Positions 33,564-45,002 of a DNA stretch of 64,000 bases are shown piece after piece; within the stretch, counting starts at the first letter, position 1; each line of letters begins with the position of its first letter. A model generated the notes under the pieces. It made no database searches, had not been told where the DNA came from, and was given only the letters and a program-made list of their open reading frames with translations. The stretch comes from Acanthamoeba lenticulata (Eukaryota > Discosea > Longamoebia > Acanthamoebidae). Where the stretch lies: NCBI GenBank assembly GCA_002179805.1, contig NAVB01000024.1:1-64000 (forward strand). Direction: 5' to 3'. A program made the position numbers and the translations under genes.

Positions 33564-34235
33564 ATGGCGGATACCGACACCAAGGCCACTACCAAGACCA
33601 AGAAGGCGACCGACGCCGAGGGCACCAAGAAGCGCGAGAGGAAGCCTGTCGAGCCCACCGCTGCCTGTACGTTTTCCGGCTTTTCTTTTTCGGCCTCCCG
33701 TCTGTCTGTGAAGATCTTGGCCGAAGATGTGAAACTAATCTGCTGCCACCCCCTTGTTTAAACATACACAGCGAGCCGTCCTCCCCGCACGCTCAGGAAG
33801 CCCAACCGCTTCGAGTTCGGCTCTGAGGAGAGGAGCACCCTCACCTCCAAGCGGAAGAGGGCCGCCTCCAAGGAGCGCTCGCCCGCCAAGAAGACCAGGA
33901 GGTCGGTCAGCAAGTCTCCCTCGAGGAGCAAGAAGTCGAGCAAGAAGAGCAGCAAGAAGGAGAAGGATCCCAACGCCCCCAAGAAGCCGCTCACCGCCTA
34001 CATGCTCTTCGCTGCCGCCAACAGGGACAAGATCAAGAAGGAGAACCCCGACGCCACGTTCGGCGACCTGGGCAAGCTGCTCGGCAAGGCCTGGAAGAAG
34101 GCCAGCAAGGCCGACAAGAACAAGTACGAGGCCAAGGCTGAGAAGGAGAAGGAGAAGTACGACAAGGAGATGGCCAAGTACAAGAAGAACAAGAAGAACC
34201 AATCTGAGGAGGAGGAAGAGTCCGAATCCGACTAA
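33564..34235 (+). CDS. HMG-box (HMGB/NHP6-type) chromatin protein
   Basis: Exons 33564-33666 and 33772-34235; 188 residues. Non-sequence-specific DNA-bending protein. One HMG box lies at about residues 98-170, opening with KDPNAPKKPLTAYMLFAANR and containing FGDLGKLLGKAWK and a KNKYEAKAEKEKEKYDKEM third helix. Before it is a Lys/Ser-rich region (SRSKKSSKKSSKK). The first 35 residues are rich in Thr and Lys. The protein ends with an acidic EEEEESESD tail, as in many HMGB proteins. Confidence 0.92.
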
Positions 34236-34584
34236 GCATCACCGCTTCTGTCTCTCTCACCCCTATCCCCTCCTTTCTCCGTCTCTTGTATGTATCTAGC
34301 CTTCAGTAATTGAAGAAATTGAATCAATCTGTCGTTCCTACGTTCCGTAGTCACCACGTCCCTTCTCTCCTGCTGGCCCTGCCTCCACGGCGTGACTCAA
34401 CTCCTGTCTCGCACAACAACGCACATGGAAACGCAAGCGCTAGCGCACTATCACCCCCATGTTGCACGTTGAAGGAGTGTGGCACATCAACCACTACCCT
34501 CATCCACCAATCTTTCTCATCTTTTAGGGCAAGTGACCCCAGGCTGGGGTCTGCGTCGTTTATTTGCGGAAGAGCACATGATGT
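34236..34584. other. Convergent intergenic region
   Basis: Holds the 3' untranslated regions of the HMG-box gene and the rhamnose epimerase/reductase gene. No gene, RNA or repeat was seen. Confidence 0.5.
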
Positions 34585-35952
34585 TCAGTTGTCGAGGCCC
34601 ATGATCTTCCTCATGCGCTGGAACATCTGCTCCAGGCCCTTGTGGATCTCGGGAAGGTCAGGATACTCAGCAAGCAGCTTGCTCTGGTCCTGTTGCGTGC
34701 CAGAGAGGCAATGGGAAGCCACGTTAGTTGTGCATAAGGTTGGGAAAATGGAGACGAGAAGAGCAAACCAGCTGGTTGTTGGAGCGCCCGGCCTTGAGGA
34801 TCTTGGCCTGTTCTTCCAGCGAGAAGTTCTTCCACTCGAACTCAGGGTTGATGTACTGACAGAAGGGAAACGGCACGGAGAGGACTTCTCGTCAGCAAGC
34901 ATATCCTTACAAGTCAAACGAGGGTGCGTAAGTATACCTTCTTGTAGAGGGCAAGAACTTCGTTGTGAGAAGCAACGCCCGGGTTGGTGAAGTTGTACAC
35001 GCCCTTGCGCTCCTTCTTGGTCATGTCAATGGAGATAGGCAGAAGGTCGTGCAGGATGGACAGCGAGTTGGGGACATCGACCACCTACATGCAGAGAGCA
35101 ACAGCGTGAAAAGTTTGTCTAAGCGCAGCAAGGGGAAGGGGGAGACTTGGAGGCATGTACATACCCTCTCGTACTTGCTGATCTTGGTAAGGAAGCTCCT
35201 GGCGTTGAGGTCGTCGGAGATGGGCATGCGCAGCCTGAGCGTGAGCACATTGGGGTAGACCGACAGCAGCTGACACACACACACAAGATGGTGAGCGGAT
35301 TGGCCAGAGAGCTTCTGAGAAGGAGCGCGCGCGTACCTTCTCAGCCATGATCTTGGAGTGCGAGTAGAAGGAACCATCGTAGTTGGGGACGTCCTCTTCC
35401 TTGAATCCCTTGCCGCTGCCGATGGGGTGAGCCTCATCGTACTGGTAAATGCATCCGCTGGCGTAGTTGGTAACGTGGATGCCTCCCGCAGCGTAGCAGG
35501 TGTCAACCAAATTCACGGTGCCCACCACATTAGCCCTGGTGGTCTCCTGCTTGTGATCCTCACACCAATCGACGTTGGGCCTTCCGGTCTGATTGGGAAA
35601 AAAAAAAAAACAATGAGGGCCAGTACGGACTTCACGCCAAGAAAGACCCCAACTGAGGGACCGAGGCCACGCACCACACCAGCGACGTTCAACACATACT
35701 TAGGCTTGAACTGATCCAGATCCCTCTGGATGGCAGCCCTGTCCTCAAGTCTCGCGGTAGCCACGTTCACCTCTTCACCCTGCTCCTTAAGCATGTTGAA
35801 AAGGAGGCCACCGAGCCAGCCCTTGCCACCGAAAATGAGGAAACCCTGCATCAGGTTGATGATGTACAACAGGTTAAAAAGACACCCAATTGACTTGCTT
35901 GAGTGTTTAACACGGTCAAAGAAAAAGAACGCACCTTACGCTCAGCCTGCAT
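34585..35952 (-). CDS. UDP/dTDP-4-keto-rhamnose 3,5-epimerase/4-reductase (UER1-like)
   Basis: Bifunctional last enzyme of nucleotide-rhamnose synthesis in plants (NRS/ER, UER1; family knowledge). Exons: 35952-35935, 35845-35675, 35588-35337, 35269-35165, 35084-34938, 34855-34769, 34689-34585; 294 residues. Rossmann start FLIFGGKGWLGGLL; then VAGVTGRPNVDWCEDHKQET, VGTVNLVDTC, NYASGCIYQYDEAHPIGSG, GFKEEDVPNYDGSFYSHSK with the YxxxK catalytic pair, LRLRMPISDDLNARSFLTKI, VVDVPNSLSILHDLLPIS and GVYNFTNPGVASHNEVL. All are diagnostic of this subfamily. The 4,6-dehydratase partner is not in the window. It starts 227 nt from the divergent epsin gene. Confidence 0.92.
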
Positions 35953-36042
35953 TGTTGTTGTTGTTGGTTTTGAGAAGGAAGACAAAGCCAAAACTGATTG
36001 TGGACCGCTGCTTGCGTGACAAAGGTCACGCGGAGTTCTTCA

Positions 36043-36054
36043 GCTGACGTCAGC
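36043..36054. promoter_or_regulatory. CRE-like palindrome between UER1 and epsin genes
   Basis: Perfect 12-nt palindrome GCTGACGTCAGC containing the TGACGTCA core bound by bZIP/CREB-type factors in other eukaryotes. It lies 91 nt upstream of the UER1 start and 126 nt upstream of the epsin start, in a divergent promoter. The same core with matching flank recurs before the RapGAP gene. Function is inferred. Confidence 0.5.
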
Positions 36055-36179
36055 TTGTTAAAGGGCCCCTTTCGTGTTGTGGAAAAGAAGGAAGCAGAGA
36101 AAAAAGGCTGTTTTTTTGCTCGCCGCGTCAATATCATTTGGCTGAAGGCGTGGGAGGCTTTGCCAGCACGCGAGAAGAG

Positions 36180-38813
36180 ATGGCAGACCTCTGGAAGGAC
36201 CTAAGCAAGGTGGCCAACAAATCATGGAAAATGGGGTGCGCTTAGAACCACAGAACGTTTTGCGTTGCGCTCGTGTGAGAACCAAAGAAAAATCAGCTCT
36301 ACCCTCCTCCACAGCAAACGCTTGCATCTGCGCCCCTAAAATTCCTATTTGTACTTGGTGCCTGCAGCAAGGATTATGCGCTGGGTACGCCCGAGATCGA
36401 AATTAAAGTTCGTGAGGCGACCTCGAACGAGCCTTGGGGTCCCACAACTGCTGAGATGCAACAACTGGCCCAATCTACCTTCAACTAGTGCGAGCAACCC
36501 TCCCCTCCTTTCCCACGTTTTTATGTTGTCTTGAGGCCGTGGCCTAACACTGGTGTGCACGCATCTCTCGGCTCTTTCCCAGCGCGGATTTGCCAATTAT
36601 TATGAACACGCTTTGGAGGCGAATGGCTGACACGGGCAAGGACTGGAGGCACGTTTACAAGGTATCGACGCGACCTCTTCTTGGCCAGCCCGCAACTTGC
36701 GCGCAACATTGCGCTGAGGTTGCTGCTTGAGCGTTGTTGTGGTGCTGGACGGTCCTCGTCGTGTGCTATCCTGACTGGGGCGCGGGGGCTGTAGTCATTG
36801 ATCGTGCTGGACTTCTTCATCAAGCACGGCTCCGACCAGGCCCTCCGCGAGATGCGCTACCACGTCGTCGACTTGCAGAACCTCACCGGCTTCCAGTACA
36901 TGGACGAGAACTACCAGGACGTCGGCCAGAGCGGTGCCTGCGCCCTCCCCGACTGGCTCGCGCCCGCGCCGGCTGACGTGTCGCCACCTCACACTCACCC
37001 TCTCGTGTGCGCGTGCAGTGAGGGAAAGGGCCAAGAAGGTCCTGGAGTTGCTGCACGACGAGAGGCGCATGAAGGAGGAGCGAACCAAGGCCCAGCAGAA
37101 CCGGAGCAAGTACCAGGGCTACGGATCCGACTCGTCCATGCGCGGCGGCCCCCGCACTGGCCGTACCTCTCCCCCGCCCCTCTCTTTTGGTGAATTCTTG
37201 GCATTCCAGGGCGCTCATCCGTCCGCCCACGGCGCAGCTGGCTACGACTACGATCGCCCGTCCTATGGCGGCGAGACCGACCCGTACGGGTACAGGGCGC
37301 GCGGGAGCAGCCCCTACGGCGGACGACGCGAGGGCGGGGACGGCTACACCGGCGGCAGCCCCTATGGCGGGAGCAGCCCCTACGGCGGGCGACGGGAGGG
37401 CGGACTCGGCGGTTCGGGAGGCGGAGGCAGCGGCAGCCGCTCGCGCGCCACGGCCGACCTGAGCGACTCGGACTCGGACTCTGAGTTTGAGCTCCCCGCC
37501 TCCCGCACGGCCAGACCCAGCGGTGGCGCCTCGACGGCCACCGCCTCCAGCGGCGGCAGCGCCGTGCCCAGGAGGCCCAGCGTGGACAACGGCAGCAGCA
37601 GCGGCAGCGGCGGCGGTGCCACCTTTGACCCCTTTGGCCAGCTGGCCGCCACACACGCCGTGCCGCCGGCCGTGAGCAGCGCCAGCAGCGCCTCGTCGTC
37701 GCCTTTCTTCCCGGCTTTCGAGTCAACGCCCGTGACGGCTCACGGCAACGGCAGCAGCAGCAGCGGGAGCACGGCGCTGCCCCCGAACCTGTTCGACTCG
37801 CCCACGATGACCTCGACGCCGCCGCCCGCCGCCGCGATGGGTCCGCCCCTCGGCGTCCAGATGGGCGGCCCGTCCCTCTTCCCGCCTGCCGCTGGCGGCT
37901 CCCAGCGGCCGCCTCAGCAGCAAGGCCCCGTCGAGGCCGAGTGGGACGCCTTTGTCGGCTTTGACGACCCCAGGAAGGTAGCGACAACAATTACTTTTAT
38001 TATTATTATTATATTTATTCTTTTCAGCTTGATTATTTATTTTGAGAATGAACATTTATGGCTGATGCGCCGGTGACGTGCAGCAACACAAGGAAGAAAA
38101 CCAAAACGACCTGTGGAACAAGCACAAGAACCTGTTTGACCTGCAGCACCTCAGCCTCTCTGAGAAGGAGGCCGCCGCCGCTGGTGCCTTGCCCCCCTCT
38201 CTTCCTCCTCTTCCCACGCCGTTCTCCGTTTCTCTTGATGTGCGCTGACGCTGTGTGGTCCTCCCTGTTGACCGTCACCGGAGCTCAGCGGCCGCCGGGG
38301 CGCAGAAGAGACCGATGGCGACGATGACGTCGGCCGCCGGGCGAGGGAGGGGCGCCGCGGGCGCCCCTGCCACCGCCACGGCGGGCTCGCCCAGGCCCGC
38401 GGCGGGCCCCACCATGATGCCCATCGCGCCCGCCACGGGCATGGGCAGCGGGGCCGCCTACCCGACCTCCATGGTCGCCACGCCCTACGGCATGCCCTAC
38501 GGCGCCGGCGCCACCACCGTCGGCGCCATGGGCGCCTACCCCGCCGGCATGGTGGTGTGTTCCCCGATCGTCCCCTCATCTCTCCGTCCTTGCCTCAGTG
38601 GTGCTGACCCTGTGGCGCGCGCAGGTGGGCTACGCGCCGGGCGTGCCGGGCATGGTGCCCGTGGGCTACACGACCGCGGGGGCTGCGCCGGCTCCGTTCG
38701 GCTCGGCACCGATCCCGGGAGTGCCGACGGCCGCGGCGTCCCGCCCCGGCGGAGCGGCGCCCGCCGCGGGCGCGTCGTCGTCTTCGTCCAACGGCGTCTC
38801 CCTCCTCTTCTAG
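36180..38813 (+). CDS. Epsin (ENTH-domain endocytic adaptor)
   Basis: Binds phosphoinositides through ENTH and recruits clathrin. Exons: 36180-36235, 36368-36487, 36583-36661, 36795-36933, 37019-37977, 38084-38183, 38289-38554, 38625-38813; 635 residues. ENTH domain about 1-150: KVREATSNEPWGPTTAEM, LPIIMNTLWRRM, DWRHVYKSLIVLDFFIKHG, LQNLTGFQYMDENYQDVGQS and VRERAKKVLELLHDERRMKE. The remaining two thirds is low-complexity Gly/Ser/Pro/Ala with Tyr-Gly repeats (SPYGGRREGG, SSPYGG), no recognised ubiquitin-interacting motif, and a tail ending GVSLLF. The short pyrimidine-rich stretch near 37165-37211 resembles an intron but is 47 nt and would break the frame, so it is kept as coding. Confidence 0.9.
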
Positions 38814-39314
38814 TCCAGACCCCCACCCCCGCCCTCCACTGCCTTGCTGTTCTCCGCCCTTTTTTTTTGACGTTGTCTTAGGCACAAGAAAGACATACAC
38901 CCGAACGCAACGCGCACATGCCACATTTAACACCCACACAAACACCATCCGCGGGGGGTTGCTGTGGAGGGGACCAGGCCGTTGGTTGCTGGCCATGTGC
39001 CAAACGGTCATTCTTCTCCTAATTTGTCTCTGCCGCGTAACTCCCCTCGATCTCGCACACGTTGGGGATCGTTTTGTGTCGACATAGCTACCCCAGAGGG
39101 AGGGCCAACGTTGTTTGTTCGTACGCAGCCGCACACGACCGTTCGAACGACTGGCGCGAGTAGAGGAAAAGAGACAGCACTAATCGCCAGCAACAACCAC
39201 GGCCTCTTCGAAGAGGCGCCCGGGAGGAGAATAACGAGGCTCGCGTAAAACACTTCTTCAGCTCGCCCCCCTCACCCAGCTGACGTCAGGGAGGCCTTGT
39301 TGTGCGAACGGGGG
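38814..39314. other. Intergenic, upstream of RapGAP gene
   Basis: About 500 nt. Apart from the palindrome at 39277-39288, close to the RapGAP start, no gene, RNA or long repeat is supported. Confidence 0.5.
39277..39288. promoter_or_regulatory. CRE-like element upstream of RapGAP gene
   Basis: CAGCTGACGTCA, identical over 12 nt to positions 36041-36052. It ends 26 nt before the RapGAP ATG, so it lies in the core promoter or 5' leader. Confidence 0.4.
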
Positions 39315-42241
39315 ATGGATTCCTCTGCGGACGGCGCCAGCAGCGGCGAACGTAAGGGCGTAGCTGTCGCCGAGGAAGGCTCGCCGACACCCTCTCCGTC
39401 AACCTCCAGCCCCAAACCCAAGACCAAAAAGAGCAAACGCTCTGGCAGCCTCATTGGAGGCTTTGTCCCTTCTTCCTCGCCTTCGCAGCGGAGACCAGGG
39501 GCCGCGCCACCGCCGGTGCTGCCCGCCGCCCCCAAGCCCGCCCTGAAGGGACGCGACGCCTACCGCAATGGCCCGCGGTCTGTACTCTCGAGCTCCAGCG
39601 AGGCTCTCCCGTCCCCGAGCTCGCCCTCTGGCTCGCCTCTGAGTTCGCCCAAGTCTAGCAAGGCAGCGCACGCGTCGTTTGCCGCCGCCATGTCCGTGGC
39701 CGGAGCGGCCTCTGCCACAGCGGCTGCCATCACATCGGGCGCCCTCACCAGCCCCCGCTCGCCCAAGGAGAGCCCGCGTTCCTCGCCGCGCAACCGACGA
39801 AGCGAGTGGCGACACGCCCACTCGTCGTCCGAGGACTTGAAGGCCATGCAGCAGACGCCCGATAGCGAGAAGGGCGAGAAGGGCGAAAAGAGCGAGAAGA
39901 CGTCGGAGAAGGCAGAGAGGCGCAGGGGTCCGGCCTTGCGACATCGGTCGATCTCCTCGTCGCGTCTCGTGGAGACTTCCTCCTCGATGCTCGACCCCAG
40001 TCGCCGGCGGGCCGCGGCGCACGAGGACGCAGGCATGCCCATTCTCACAGCGTCGGCCATGAGCGCCTCCAAGACCTTCATCTCTGGCGCTCAATCCCCG
40101 CCGGACGGGACCACTCCAGACGTAGAACTCCCTCATCGCGTTGTGTCCATCTTGACATCATCGTCACCCGATCACTCACTCAAATGCCCTGTGACGCACA
40201 GAGGACGAAAGCCAAAATGACGAAAAAGAAGACCTTTGGGTCGCTCTCGCGCTCGAGCATCCGCACCAGCCTGCGAAAGGGCATCTGGGGAGCTGCCGAT
40301 GAGGTACGACAAGTAGCGAACTGAGGCCGCGAGTGCCAATCCTGGCGACTCACCGCACATCCGGGCGTATGATGTAGGACCACCAGGAGGGGGAGGATAT
40401 TGAACAACAGCCCCCGCCACAGCGACCACAGGGCGCACCATCCGTGTCGCACCCCACGCTGGTCTCCAGGCCCAGCGACCTGTCCCAGGCCAAGACCTTC
40501 ATGGTGGGCAAAGACGCCCTCACGGCCGAGGAGCGCGAGTGGGTCACCCAAACGCCCAACATCCTCCAGTGGTCCGACGTACGTGTCCTTGCCCCTCGAG
40601 ACCCGTTCCTTCTCCTCCCTCGAAGCTCACGACAGATCGCTCTTCGCGTGACCTCTGGCGGGAGCGCAGGAGTACAGCCCAGAGGTGGAGGAGAAGAGCC
40701 TCATTCAACAGGTCGACGGCTTCATGAGGGAGCTTGGGCGGCCGGTCTTCACCGACGCCTACGCGCGCATCGACCCCAAGGTGGCCAACGCGTTCCCGCT
40801 CATCGAGGCCGACAAGTACCGCCACTACTACAAGGACTACCTCCTCCACACGGGCGGTAATGAATGACAACCTGCCCTGTTGCTCTTCTGTTTCTGTTCA
40901 ACGTTGACCGGCTGGAGGGATGCGCAGACGTGGAGAACTTTGTGAGCCACATCGAGGACGAGCACGTGATGGGCCCCGTCGTGGTCTGCTGTGAGAGCGG
41001 CAACCGAGACCAGGCGCGGCTCAAAGTCCTCATCCACACCAGGAAGGGCACCGACCGGACCTTTGTGCCCAACGACGGCACCAACCGGATCAAGTCCCTC
41101 AAGGCCCTTCAGCCCGGGCTCGGTCCCATCCGTTTCCTGCGAGTCAAGGACTCGCGCTTCAGCCAGGACATGGTCGACTACGAGGACAAGCTCATCGCAA
41201 CCAAGTACAAGTTTGGCATCCTCTACGGTCGGGCCAACCAGTCGACGGAGGACCAGATGTACAATAACGGTAGCCTTTTCTCTCCCTCTCTAGACTCACA
41301 GTGTTTGCACAACACAAGCTTACCTGTTCGGCCTGAGCCAGAGCACGGGAGCGCGCTGTTCGAGGAGTTCTTGGACATGCTGGGAGAGCGGGTGCGCATG
41401 CTGGGCTTCCGGCGCTTCCGAGGCGGTCTCGACGCCAAGAGTACGTTGTGCGACGTGACACAAGGGCGATGGTTCTTGAGGTCTTTGGCTCACTTGGCGC
41501 TGCGCGCGACAACAGGGGACACGACGGGCTCACACTCTGTATATACGGAATATCGAGGCCAGGAGGTCATGTTCCATGTGAGCACATTGCTGCCCTTCTT
41601 CCCGGAAGACCCTCAGCAGGTGGAGCGCAAGCGCCACTTGGGCAACGACGTCGTCATCGTCATCTTCCGCGAGGGCTCCAACGAGCAGTTTTCGCCGCTC
41701 ACCATCCGGTCCCAGTTCAACCGTACGCGCCTTTTCCTCCGTCGTCTTCAAGAAGATACGCAACTGGCTGCTGACGAGTCTCATTTGGCGCAGATGTGTA
41801 CATCGTGATCACGCCTCACAAGGAGGGCAAGAAAAAGACGACCTACCGCATGGCGGTGGTGTGCAAGCATGGCGTGCGCCCGTTCGGGCCATCACTCCCC
41901 GAACCAGCCGTGTTCAAGCGCGGCCGCAAGTTCCGCGAGTTCCTCCTCACGAAAAGTACGACTTCTCACTGCCCCACGACCATCAACGTGACTCATTGTA
42001 CAACGTGTGTGGCGTATGACGGAGAGCAGTGATCAACGGCGAACGGGCGGCCTTCCACGCAAAGGACTTTGTCCACAAGTTCAACAACACGAGACGCATC
42101 CAGCTTCACGATGTGGTGGAGCGCTATTCCGAAGGCGCTGTTTCGGCCGAACGCAACACCATCTTGGCGCGCCTCTCTCGCTCTACGTCCAGCATGGCCC
42201 AGACCCCCCTCTCTGCCCAACCGCCCAAGCCCCAGGCGTGA
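39315..42241 (+). CDS. Rap GTPase-activating protein
   Basis: Stimulates GTP hydrolysis on Rap-type small GTPases. Exons: 39315-40121, 40202-40303, 40387-40578, 40670-40856, 40928-41269, 41342-41440, 41516-41722, 41794-41955, 42030-42241; 769 residues. The N-terminal about 300 residues are Ser/Pro-rich and disordered. The central region (VENFVSHIEDEHVMGPVVVC, FGILYGRANQSTEDQMYNN) leads into the catalytic Rap_GAP domain: HGSALFEEFLDMLGERV, FRRFRGGLDAK, EVMFHVSTLLPFFPEDPQQV, and RKRHLGNDVVIVIF, in which Asn of GND is the catalytic thumb residue. It ends with NGERAAFHAKDFVHKFNNTR and a short Ser-rich tail. Exon 3 could start at 40378, adding three residues. Strong GTACG donors are common here. 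Confidence 0.9.
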
Positions 42242-42386
42242 TCGTAGTTGAGCTGGAAAATGCAGAATAACTTTGTGATTGTCGGGGCCCGATAATTCCA
42301 GCAAAAAATAAAATAAAAATACAAAGATAAAAAAAAACTCTTCGGAAACTCAGAACGAACAAGAATTGGATGTCCATGGCGGAGGA

Positions 42387-44122
42387 ATGGGATCCGAAAG
42401 CCTGATAGATGGGGTGGTAGGACTGGTCCTGTATTCGCTAGTTACCGTGATCACCATCGCAGCCTACGTGTGGACGGCTTTGCGCGCACGTTCGTGCTTT
42501 CACATTTCCGTGCAGACCGTTTTTCACTGCTTCCTCTTCTCTTTCCTATGTGGTAAAGCCCCTCCCCTTCCTCCCATTCCTGCCTGAAGCCACCCCCACA
42601 CGGTGGTCGGGTTCCTTCTTCTATTTTATTTATTTATTTATTTATTTTACACGCCTGAAAGCGCAACGCCCTTTTCCTCCCCCCATTTTGCCTGCGTCTC
42701 TTGGCTCACGTTCTGCCTTGGGGGGGGGGGGCGCAGTGCGGTGGGGATGGCTCGCCTTGCGCACCTTCGACAACACTGATGACGAGTCCCCCGTCACCTT
42801 TGTGTACTGCCTGCTGGCTCCTCACTTCTCTCTGCTGCGAGGTTGGGCTGGCGTGCTCACGTTGGCTACGTGCAACACAGGATGAACCGCGTCGCGTTTT
42901 GTCTCTACTTCACCTCCTTCTTGCTGGTGCTCTTCTATTGGATGGAGACCTACCACCGCAACTACATCGACGTCGACGGCGTAGGCGCCTTCCTCCCCCG
43001 CCTGCGGTACGTCGGTCTCTTCTCGGGCCTCTTTTCTTGGCGTTGCTGCGCTCTGACCCATGCGCGATCGTCAGGTGGGTATTTGTGGTCACCGTCGTGT
43101 CCATTTACATCTTCCAACGTACGTCTCTCTCTCTCTCTCTCTCTTTCCTCATCTCGCGCGGCTGTGGCCTCTCGTGGCTGACCAGACATCCCCCATCCAA
43201 CCACCAGTTTCAATCCTGATTCTGTTTCTCGCAACGGGCGAAGAGCGCGATGGCGATCCCGTACAGCCTCCCCCCTCCTTGGCATATCGAACGTGTCCGC
43301 GTGGCGCCTCTGACTAAGTGCGATCGAGCGTGTGTTGTGGTGGCGATGGGAGGGCAGATTTATGACGCCAACATCATCGCAGACGCGTGCTTGTTCCTGG
43401 TCTACGCCTTTCTGTTCCTCATCTACGGCCTCCGCATCCTCGTTGAGCGGCGCGCCCAGGCCACGCAGCTCTGGGGCGACACGCACGAAGTGTGGAAGGT
43501 GTGTGTTGCCCCAATCGTTCCCCATCCGTGGCATTCCTTGAATGCCGATCGGGAGGGCTCATCGGGAACGTCGGTTGGTGGCGCAGATGCTCGGAACGAC
43601 GATGATCTTCACGGCCTGCTTTTGCTGTAGAGTGGTCATGTTCCTCTACCGGTACCTTTCTCCCCCTCTGCCCGCCAGTGCACTGCTCGCGTGAGGACTC
43701 ACACACTCGAGTGCCTCCCGCATAGCCCCATCACGGGCGACTACCTGCCGGACTCATTGTTCATGATCCTGGCCTACTACGTCCCCGAGGTCCGTGTGCC
43801 CTCTTCGCCGTGCCATGGTGACCACGTCTGACGCGTGCCGTGCGCAATGCAGTTAGTGCCGTCGACGTTGCAAGTGTACATAGTGACGACCAGCAAGGAG
43901 AAGGCCCTCCGCGACAACAAGTTTGTCGAGGACCTCTACGAATCCAGCGATGACGAGCAGGCGTCGAGCAGCAGCGGCGAAGGCTCGGGCGACCTCGCCG
44001 GCGATCCACCGAGCCAAGAGAACAGCCTCGTCGGCTTCCCGCACATCGGGCCCGGCGAGGTGGTCTCGTCCGAGAGCACGGCACTCCTCCAGTACTCGCG
44101 AACGCGGACCTCCATCTACTGA
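42387..44122 (+). CDS. TOM1/THH1/GPR137-like seven-transmembrane protein
   Basis: Exons: 42387-42552, 42737-42803, 42881-43006, 43075-43118, 43208-43260, 43358-43498, 43587-43651, 43726-43789, 43853-44122; 331 residues. About seven transmembrane segments with family features: an FHCFLFSFLC third-helix region, RVAFCLYFTSFLLVLFYWME, YRxYI-like HRNYIDVDG, IYDANIIADACLFLVYAFLF and DYLPDSLFMILAYYVPELVP. The relatives are plant TOM1/THH1 and animal GPR137 proteins of vacuolar or lysosomal membranes (family knowledge). The cytosolic tail is acidic and Ser-rich (ESSDDEQASSSSGEGSGD), likely phosphorylated by CK2-type kinases. The second exon junction was chosen because other donors give a stop codon. 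Confidence 0.82.
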
Positions 44123-44465
44123 CACGACCACCTTCTTCTTCACTCTGCTTTCCTGACATCTTCCTCCCCTCCTCGAGAGCTCATCGTGCCCCGGCCGGTT
44201 GGGCCGTTGGCCTCTTCAAGTTTTGGTGTGCCCTCCCCTCCCTTATTGTCTCCTCCTTACGCGCCAACGACAGGCTTGGTCCTTTGCTAAGCCCCAAAAG
44301 AGATTTTCAAACCACTTTGCGATCTTAGGGTGTCAACAAGGCCTCATTCTATACAAGAGGGTACTCTGTTGCTGTTGTCTGTTTCCATTCGGCCGTCCGT
44401 GCCTTGCGAGTAGTAGATTACCGATGTTCATCTCGATCGGCAGCTGAGATTAAATCGCATTGCGA
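44123..44465. other. Convergent intergenic region
   Basis: 3' regions of the TOM1-like and ZNF706-like genes. Nothing else was recognised. Confidence 0.5.
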
Positions 44466-44778
44466 TTACTGGGGAGGGAGGGTCGGGAAGCACTGAGCAA
44501 AGGTGTTCTTGGAGTGCTTGTTATCGGCGTGCTCCTTGAGAGTCTTGGGGTTGGAGGTACACAAGAACGTTTGCTGCCGTGGCAAAAGAAAGATAAGATT
44601 ACTCGCTGCCGAGAGCAGCCTGCAAGTTGCGCAAGGGCGTTTATACCTTGCAGATGGCACAGATGATGCTGAGGGCCTTTTCGTTCGACTTCAGCTGGCT
44701 CTGAGCGGTAGAACCGGCATTCTTCTTGGCGTTGCGCTCACGCTTTTGCGCGGCCTGCTGAGCATTGCCCTTACCCAT
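44466..44778 (-). CDS. ZNF706-like small zinc-finger protein
   Basis: Exons 44778-44647 and 44573-44466; 79 residues, close to the 76 of human ZNF706. The N-terminal 4F5/SERF-like segment MGKGNAQQAAQKRERNAKKN is followed by a single C2H2 finger split by the intron: ICAICK, then QTFLCTSNPKTLKEHADNKH. A short tail follows. Members bind nucleic acids and modulate protein aggregation in animals (family knowledge); the role here is unknown. It faces the F-box gene across a 224-nt divergent promoter. Confidence 0.88.
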
Positions 44779-45002
44779 TGTTGATGCTTCTCTTTTTAAA
44801 ATGAACAGACGGTGACGGGGCAAGTTTACAGAATGGAAAAGATGGCCGTTGCGGTAGGAAATCTGTTCTTAGCTGCTGTTGCTTCTGCGCCACACAAGAG
44901 AGAAATAGATGAGAAGGGAGAAGAAAAGAAAACTTCCGAAATATGCAAGTTATGACGACATAACATTTTTAAAAAGAAAAACGTTTAAAAATCATTAGAA
45001 AA

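Noticed and set aside
37165..37211. Apparent short intron in the epsin tail (GTACCT...CCAG)
   Set aside because: It is 47 nt, and removing it shifts the frame into sequence without the Tyr-Gly repeats, so it is kept as coding.
39399..40136. Minus-strand 245-residue frame opposite the RapGAP N-terminus
   Set aside because: Antisense of a Ser/Pro-rich coding exon with biased third positions; no splice context or similarity.
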